Assembly: GCA_019689515.1 (NCBI GenBank)
Contig: JADGHI010000104.1
Location: 1-10,233 of the forward strand
Reading direction: 5' to 3'
Source: Acetobacteraceae bacterium
GTDB lineage: Bacteria > Pseudomonadota > Alphaproteobacteria > Acetobacterales > Acetobacteraceae
Length of the DNA: 10,233 nt
The position numbers and the translations under genes were made by a program. Positions 6,752-10,233 of this stretch are shown here, piece after piece. Numbering within the stretch: position 1 is the first letter of the stretch; each line of letters opens with the position of its first letter. The notes beneath the pieces were generated by a model. That model ran no database searches. It had not been told where the DNA came from and saw nothing but the letters and a program-made list of their open reading frames with translations.

Positions 6752-7045
6752 AAGGCGGGAACTCCCGACGAAAAAGGTCGGGAAACCATCTCACCCCAGG
6801 ATGCGCCGCAACAAGCCCTGCGTAGGCCGGGGCCGGTGCGGGGCGGGCATGCGCCGGACGCGGAGCCGACCTCCGGCCCCACGCCGGCCCGCCCGTACCC
6901 GCACCGTCAGCGCAGGATGGCGCTGGATTGTTCAGAACCGGGCGATCCGGTCCTCGCTCGGCCGCACCGTTCCGCGCCCCGATCAGCGCGCGCCCAGCGG
7001 CACAAGGCAGTCGTCACGTTCTCGTGACCGACGCGCGTTCGGACC
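6752..7045. other. Intergenic region upstream of the MFS operon
   Basis: No gene is supported here. Open frames on the plus strand are Arg/Pro-rich and continue into the antisense of neighbouring genes, which marks them as GC-driven shadows. The region should hold the promoter of the minus-strand permease operon and the end of the hypothetical-protein transcript. I see no clear -35/-10 pair. The only strong structure is the hairpin next to the permease start. Confidence 0.5.
6763..6783 (-). promoter_or_regulatory. Leader hairpin overlapping the MFS ribosome binding site
   Basis: On the minus strand TCCCGAC (6783-6777) pairs perfectly over 7 bp with GTCGGGA (6769-6763) around a CTTTTTC loop. 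Four of the five bases of the best ribosome binding site (GGGAG, 6766-6762) lie in the 3' arm, so the fold would hide it. This suggests translational or thermal control of the permease. An alternative is that the same inverted repeat is a DNA operator. Neither is shown by sequence alone. Confidence 0.35.
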
Positions 7046-7492
7046 CTACGACGCGGTCGCTTCCGACAGGGCCTTCCCCCAGAAGCTGACGAAAGGGGAG
7101 ACCGGCAGCCCGGTCGCCTCGCTCAGCGCCCGGAGGAAGCCGTCGGGATCCTCCAGCGACACCCAGAGGTTCTCGGCATTGCGCGGAACGATCAGGATGC
7201 TCATGCGGCATGGCCGCTTGAGCCCGATGTTGACGACGCCCTGGGTCGAGGCGACGACGGCCACGCCCTGGCGCGGCGCGAGCCTCACGCCGAACCCGCC
7301 CCACCACGGCCACTCGGAGGGCGCCATGGAGGCGATCTCGCCCAAGGGGACGGTCTCGTTGAACCAGCATCCCATGCGGATCGTGAGAGCGCCGCCCTTA
7401 AGCTCCACGTAGGAGTTGCCGCGCCGCACACCGAAGCCGCGCAGAAGCGGCCCGATCAGGGGATTCGCGGTGATCTGGATGGGGTAGCGCAT
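7046..7492 (-). CDS. Hypothetical protein, possible PH-like domain
   Basis: This 148-aa protein has no signal peptide or transmembrane segment that I can see. Its pattern is short beta strands: SYVELKGGALTIRM (27-40), a turn leading to VPLGEIASM, then WPWWGGFGVRLA (61-72), GVAVVASTQGVVNIGL and finally LWVSLEDPDGFLRAL (109-123). A strand-rich core followed by a final helix opening with D-P-x-G-F/L resembles small bacterial proteins with a PH-like (bPH) fold. I offer that as a possibility, not an assignment. The start is supported by AGGA (complement of 7501-7504), 8 nt before the ATG. It lies 130 nt downstream of malate synthase on the same strand, with a GC-rich hairpin between them, so cotranscription is uncertain. 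Codon use matches its neighbours. Confidence 0.75.
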   Translation of the reverse strand: MRYPIQITANPLIGPLLRGFGVRRGNSYVELKGGALTIRMGCWFNETVPLGEIASMAPSEWPWWGGFGVRLAPRQGVAVVASTQGVVNIGLKRPCRMSILIVPRNAENLWVSLEDPDGFLRALSEATGLPVSPFVSFWGKALSEATAS

Positions 7493-7586
7493 CGCCGAAT
7501 TCCTATCGACGACGTAACCGGCGCGTCAATTCGGGCTGCCCCGTCAATGCACGCCGATGTCGGGCAACGCGCGCAACCGCGATCCG

Positions 7587-7615
7587 CGGGCGGCGGGCGC
7601 GCCCGCCCCCGCCCG
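7587..7615 (-). terminator. GC-rich stem-loop after malate synthase, possible terminator
   Basis: Seven bases at 7587-7593 pair with 7609-7615. Inside them a second stem forms from the perfect 16-bp palindrome at 7592-7607. The structure begins 7 nt after the malate synthase stop codon on the minus strand, a usual position for a terminator or a 3'-end stabilising stem. It has no T-tract after it, so strict rho-independent termination is doubtful. Confidence 0.4.
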
Positions 7616-7622
7616 ACGAATT

Positions 7623-9794
7623 TCACCCGCCCGGGCGTGCCGCCGTCGCCTCCCGCCGCCGGGCCGTCAGGATGAACTCCGTGTAGCCGTTCGGCTGCTC
7701 GCGCCCCTGGAACACCAGGTCGCACGCCGCCTTGAACGCAGGCCCGTCGAACCGCGGCGCCATCGGGCGGTAATTCGGATCGCCGGCGTTCTGGCGGTCC
7801 ACCACTGCCGCCATGCGCTTCAGCGTCTCCTCCACCTGCTCGCGCGTCGTCACGCCGTGGCGGAGCCAGTTGGCGATGTGCTGGGAGGAGATGCGCAGCG
7901 TGGCGCGGTCCTCCATCAGGGCCACGTCGTTGATGTCCGGCACCTTGGAGCAGCCGACGCCCTGGTCCACCCAGCGCACCACATAGCCCAGGATGCCCTG
8001 GGCGTTGTTGTCGAGCTCCGCCTGCACGTCCTGCGGCGCCCAGTTGGTGTTCTCCGCGAGCGGCACCGTCAGCAGGTCGTCGAGCTTCGCCCGCCGCCCG
8101 CCGCGCGCGATCTCCTCCTGCCGTGCGGCGACGTCCACCTCGTGGTAGTGCAGCGCGTGCAGCGTCGCCGCGGTCGGCGAGGGCACCCAGGCGGTGTTCG
8201 CCCCGGCTCGCGGATGGGCGATCTTCTGCTCGAGCATCGCCGCCATGGCGTCGGGCGCGGCCCACATGCCCTTGCCGATCTGCGCCCGCCCGCGCAGGCC
8301 GCAGGCGAGGCCAACATCCACGTTCCAGTCCTCGTAGGCCTTGATCCAGGGCGTGTTGCGCATGTCGTTCTTGCGCACCATCGCCCCGGCCTCCATCGAG
8401 GTGTGGATCTCGTCGCCGGTGCGGTCGAGGAAGCCGGTGTTGATGAACACCACCCGGTCCTTCGCCGCGCGGATGCACTCCTTGAGGTTCACCGTGGTGC
8501 GGCGCTCCTCGTCCATGATGCCCATCTTGAGCGTGTCGCGCGGCAGGCCGAACGCGTCCTCGACGCGCGCGAACAGCTCGTTCGCCCAGGCCACCTCCTC
8601 CGGCCCGTGCATCTTGGGCTTGACGATGTAGACGCTGCCGGTGCGGGAGTTCATCCGCTTGCCGCGAAGGTCGTGCAGCGCGATCGCCACGGTGCACATC
8701 GCGTCCAGCACCGTCTCCGGCGTCTCCTTGCCGTCGAGCAGCACCGCGTCGGTCATCATGTGGTGGCCGACGTTGCGCACCAGCATCAGGCTCCGCCCGC
8801 GCAGCGTGATCCCGCCGCCGCCGGGGCGCTGGAACACCCGGTCCGGGTTGAGGCGGCGCGTCATCTGCTTGCCGCCCTTCTCGAAGGTCGCCTCCAGGTC
8901 GCCCTTCATCAGGCCGAGCCAGTTGCGATAGACGGCGACCTTGTCCTCGGCGTCCACCGCGGCGACCGAGTCCTCGCAGTCCATGATCGTGGTGACGGCC
9001 GCCTCCATCACCACGTCGGCGATGCCGGCCGGGTCGTCCTTGCCGACCGGATGCGCGCGGTCGATCCGGACCTCGATGTGCAGGCCGTTGTTGACGAAGA
9101 CGAGCGAGGACGGCGCGTTCGGGTCGCCGAGGAAGCCGATGCACTGGCCCGCCCGCGCGAGGCCCGTCTCACTGCCGTCCTTCAGCGTCACGACCAGCGC
9201 GCCCTGCTCGATGCGATAGCCGGTCGCGTCGCGGTGGCTGCCGCTGGCGAGCGGCACCGCCCGGTCGAGGATGCCTCGCGCGCGCTCGATCACCTTGCGC
9301 CCGCGCTCGGGGTCGTAGCCCGGCTTGGGCGGGCCGTCGTGCGGAATCGCGTCGGTGCCGTAGAGCGCGTCGTAGAGGCTGCCCCAGCGCGCATTCGCGG
9401 CGTTCAGCGCGTAGCGCGCGTTGGAGACGGGAACGACGAGCTGCGGCCCGGCGATCTCGGCGATCTCCGGGTCCACGCCGGTCGTGCCGATCTGGAAGTC
9501 GGGCCCCTCCGGGACGAGGTAGCCGATCTCCTCAAGGAAGGCGCGATAGGCCGCGACGTCCACCGGCCGGCCGGGATGGTCGCGGTGCCAGGCGTCGATT
9601 CGCGCCTGCAGCTCGTCGCGCCGGCGCAGCAGCGCCTCGTTGCGCGGTCCGAGGTCGCGCAGGATCGCCTCGTAGGCGCCCCAGAAGCGCGCGGGATCGA
9701 TCCCGGTGCCGGGCAGCGCCTCGCGTTCCAGGAACTCCCGCAGGGTCCGCGCTACCGAAAGACCGCCGATCGCTTCCATGCCTGAGCCTGTCAC
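7623..9794 (-). CDS. glcB: Malate synthase G
   Basis: This enzyme condenses glyoxylate with acetyl-CoA to give malate and CoA in the cytoplasm. It serves the glyoxylate shunt and glycolate use. At 723 aa it matches the length of E. coli GlcB and aligns with it from GPQLVVPVSNARYALNAANA (116-135) to QPNGYTE near the end. The active site is intact: R340 in GRSLMLVRNVGH, the Mg ligands E429 (MGIMDEERR) and D457 (NTGFLDRTGDE), and the catalytic base D629 (LMEDRATLR). I chose the GTG start because GGAGG (complement of 9800-9804) lies 5 nt before it. The ATG at 9779, five codons later, would leave that site 20 nt away. No isocitrate lyase or glycolate oxidase genes lie in the window, so the source of glyoxylate is not indicated here. 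Confidence 0.97.
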   Translation of the reverse strand: MTGSGMEAIGGLSVARTLREFLEREALPGTGIDPARFWGAYEAILRDLGPRNEALLRRRDELQARIDAWHRDHPGRPVDVAAYRAFLEEIGYLVPEGPDFQIGTTGVDPEIAEIAGPQLVVPVSNARYALNAANARWGSLYDALYGTDAIPHDGPPKPGYDPERGRKVIERARGILDRAVPLASGSHRDATGYRIEQGALVVTLKDGSETGLARAGQCIGFLGDPNAPSSLVFVNNGLHIEVRIDRAHPVGKDDPAGIADVVMEAAVTTIMDCEDSVAAVDAEDKVAVYRNWLGLMKGDLEATFEKGGKQMTRRLNPDRVFQRPGGGGITLRGRSLMLVRNVGHHMMTDAVLLDGKETPETVLDAMCTVAIALHDLRGKRMNSRTGSVYIVKPKMHGPEEVAWANELFARVEDAFGLPRDTLKMGIMDEERRTTVNLKECIRAAKDRVVFINTGFLDRTGDEIHTSMEAGAMVRKNDMRNTPWIKAYEDWNVDVGLACGLRGRAQIGKGMWAAPDAMAAMLEQKIAHPRAGANTAWVPSPTAATLHALHYHEVDVAARQEEIARGGRRAKLDDLLTVPLAENTNWAPQDVQAELDNNAQGILGYVVRWVDQGVGCSKVPDINDVALMEDRATLRISSQHIANWLRHGVTTREQVEETLKRMAAVVDRQNAGDPNYRPMAPRFDGPAFKAACDLVFQGREQPNGYTEFILTARRREATAARPGG

Positions 9795-9986
9795 TTCTTC
9801 CTCCGGTTCCTCCCGGTTCCCCCGGCGCCTGCCCTGGTCCGGGTTCCGCGCGCACTCGCCCGCCCCCTTCCGCCGTGGCGGGGCCAGCCGGCCAGCATCG
9901 CGCGCCCTGCGACGTGTCTAGGCGCAAACCGGAGGAGCGGCAAAGGGTCGGCCGCCTCGCCGCCATTGATCTGCAATCGGAACGTG

Positions 9987-10002
9987 CCTAACTAAGGTTA
10001 GG
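9987..10002. repeat. Inverted repeat CCTAAC-N4-GTTAGG
   Basis: Two 6-bp arms form a perfect inverted repeat around TAAG in the glcB upstream region, about 193 bp before the GTG start. The size and symmetry suit a dimeric helix-turn-helix repressor or activator. I cannot match the sequence to a named regulator. Confidence 0.4.
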
Positions 10003-10020
10003 ATCCAGCGAATGGTCGCG

Positions 10021-10032
10021 CGGAACGTTCCG
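10021..10032. repeat. Perfect 12-bp palindrome CGGAACGTTCCG
   Basis: The palindrome is perfect over 12 bp. Eleven bases of it recur with one change at 9978-9988 (CGGAACGTGCC), 43 bp away, close to four helical turns. Two copies on the same DNA face in a promoter region suggest cooperative binding by a regulator. Protein unknown. Confidence 0.4.
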
Positions 10033-10047
10033 GTTCTCCAAATTCAA

Positions 10048-10085
10048 CCAGGCGCTGTGGCTTTCTGATCGCGCCTCGCGCCTGG
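10048..10085. repeat. 8-bp inverted repeat, possible stem-loop
   Basis: CCAGGCGC (10048-10055) is perfectly complementary to GCGCCTGG (10078-10085) across a 22-nt loop. No T-run follows on the plus strand; on the minus strand the following bases are only mildly T-rich. It may be a leader structure or chance. Confidence 0.3.
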
Positions 10086-10097
10086 ACGCAAAATTTG

Positions 10098-10117
10098 GGT
10101 CACAACGAGGTCGCAAC
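10098..10117 (+). repeat. Direct repeat GGTC(A/G)CAAC with 11-bp period
   Basis: GGTCACAAC (10098-10106) and GGTCGCAAC (10109-10117) differ at one base and start 11 bp apart. That is about one helical turn, as for sites of head-to-tail dimers. The shared CAAC core recalls the GCAAC repeats upstream of the response regulator in this window. Confidence 0.35.
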
Positions 10118-10225
10118 ATGCTTCCTAAACCAATAGATTGAATTTAGAGTGCCGGCGGCCCCCAAGCGGATGGCGGCGAAACGATATGGTGATGGACTTG
10201 ACCTCTGCCCCGAGCGCTGCTGCGC

Positions 10226-10233
10226 GGGGAGGA
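10226..10233 (+). promoter_or_regulatory. Strong ribosome-binding-site-like sequence at the window edge
   Basis: GGGGAGGA closes the window and is a near-ideal Shine-Dalgarno sequence on the plus strand. It suggests that a plus-strand gene starts a few bases outside the window, divergent from glcB. Its first four G residues can pair with CCCC (10208-10211) as part of a small hairpin, which could limit access. Confidence 0.4.

Larger units (their letters stand above)
9795..10233. other. Long repeat-rich non-coding region upstream of glcB
   Basis: No gene is supported in these 439 bases. The first part (9795-9960) is GC-rich leader of glcB with a short imperfect repeat of CTCC(C)GGTTC near 9801-9820. 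From about 9961 onward there are several palindromes and direct repeats, and 10086-10150 is AT-rich compared with the rest. A GGGGAGGA sequence at the right edge suggests a plus-strand gene just beyond, so the region probably drives both directions. I could not identify convincing promoter hexamers on either strand. Confidence 0.5.

Noticed and set aside
7051..7129. Repeated ALSEAT in the C-terminal part of the hypothetical protein
   Set aside because: The two copies use different codons, so it is not a recent duplication, and six common residues can recur by chance.
7564..7577. Two GCAAC motifs after malate synthase
   Set aside because: Their spacing is 9 bp, not 10, they lie between a gene end and a weak gene start, and the pentamer is common in this composition.
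7557..9785. Very long open frame on the plus strand opposite malate synthase G
   Set aside because: It is the antisense of an unmistakable glcB. Its His/Arg/Ala-rich composition has no domain, and long antisense frames are expected where third codon positions are nearly all G or C.
9801..9820. Tandem-like CTCCGGTTC / CTCCCGGTTC in the glcB leader
   Set aside because: It is two short imperfect copies, one of which contains the ribosome binding site; too short to call a repeat element.
10170..10233. Short open frames from ATG 10170 or ATG 10186 running off the right edge
   Set aside because: Neither has a ribosome binding site. The strong GGGGAGGA lies inside them, which argues for a start beyond the window, and too few codons are visible to judge.

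Overview
This is GC-rich bacterial chromosome with an alphaproteobacterial look. The GC content, the proline/alanine-rich linkers, an OmpR/EnvZ-type pair and an E. coli-like malate synthase G suggest the Rhodospirillales or Acetobacteraceae. That placement is inferred from protein style; there is no rRNA or marker gene here. I see no tRNA, rRNA, insertion sequence, prophage gene or CRISPR array. Most of the window reads as ordinary chromosomal housekeeping and accessory metabolism.

Left block, plus strand: an OmpR-family response regulator (232-1002) is followed 2 nt later by its EnvZ-like sensor kinase (1005-2390). After a 99-nt gap with a GC-rich hairpin comes a LemA family protein (2490-3050). 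A membrane M48 zinc metalloprotease of the HtpX type follows (3073-4239). LemA and M48 proteases often sit together and are thought to act in envelope quality control. Four GCAAC motifs in two 10-bp-spaced pairs lie just upstream of the regulator and look like binding sites for an OmpR-type protein.

Middle block, minus strand: this block is convergent with the first, and a long GC-rich stem lies at the junction (4228-4265). Read in transcription order, it encodes an MFS permease (6751-5486), a small Tat-exported cysteine-containing protein (5423-4914) and an Asp/Glu-racemase-superfamily enzyme (4900-4265). The last two are 13 nt apart and the permease is 62 nt upstream, so they probably form one operon for uptake and conversion of an unidentified small acid. 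The enzyme lacks the second catalytic cysteine. A hairpin in the permease leader can cover its ribosome binding site.

Right block, minus strand: malate synthase G (9794-7623), the glyoxylate-using enzyme of the glyoxylate and glycolate pathways, is followed by a short hypothetical protein with a possible PH-like fold (7492-7046). Upstream of malate synthase is a 439-nt non-coding region (9795-10233), part of it AT-rich for this genome. It holds several inverted and direct repeats, and a strong ribosome-binding-site-like sequence at the very edge suggests that a plus-strand gene starts just outside the window.

Nothing here is clearly a new system. The best leads are the GCAAC array, the racemase-like enzyme with its exported partner, and the repeat-rich region upstream of malate synthase.
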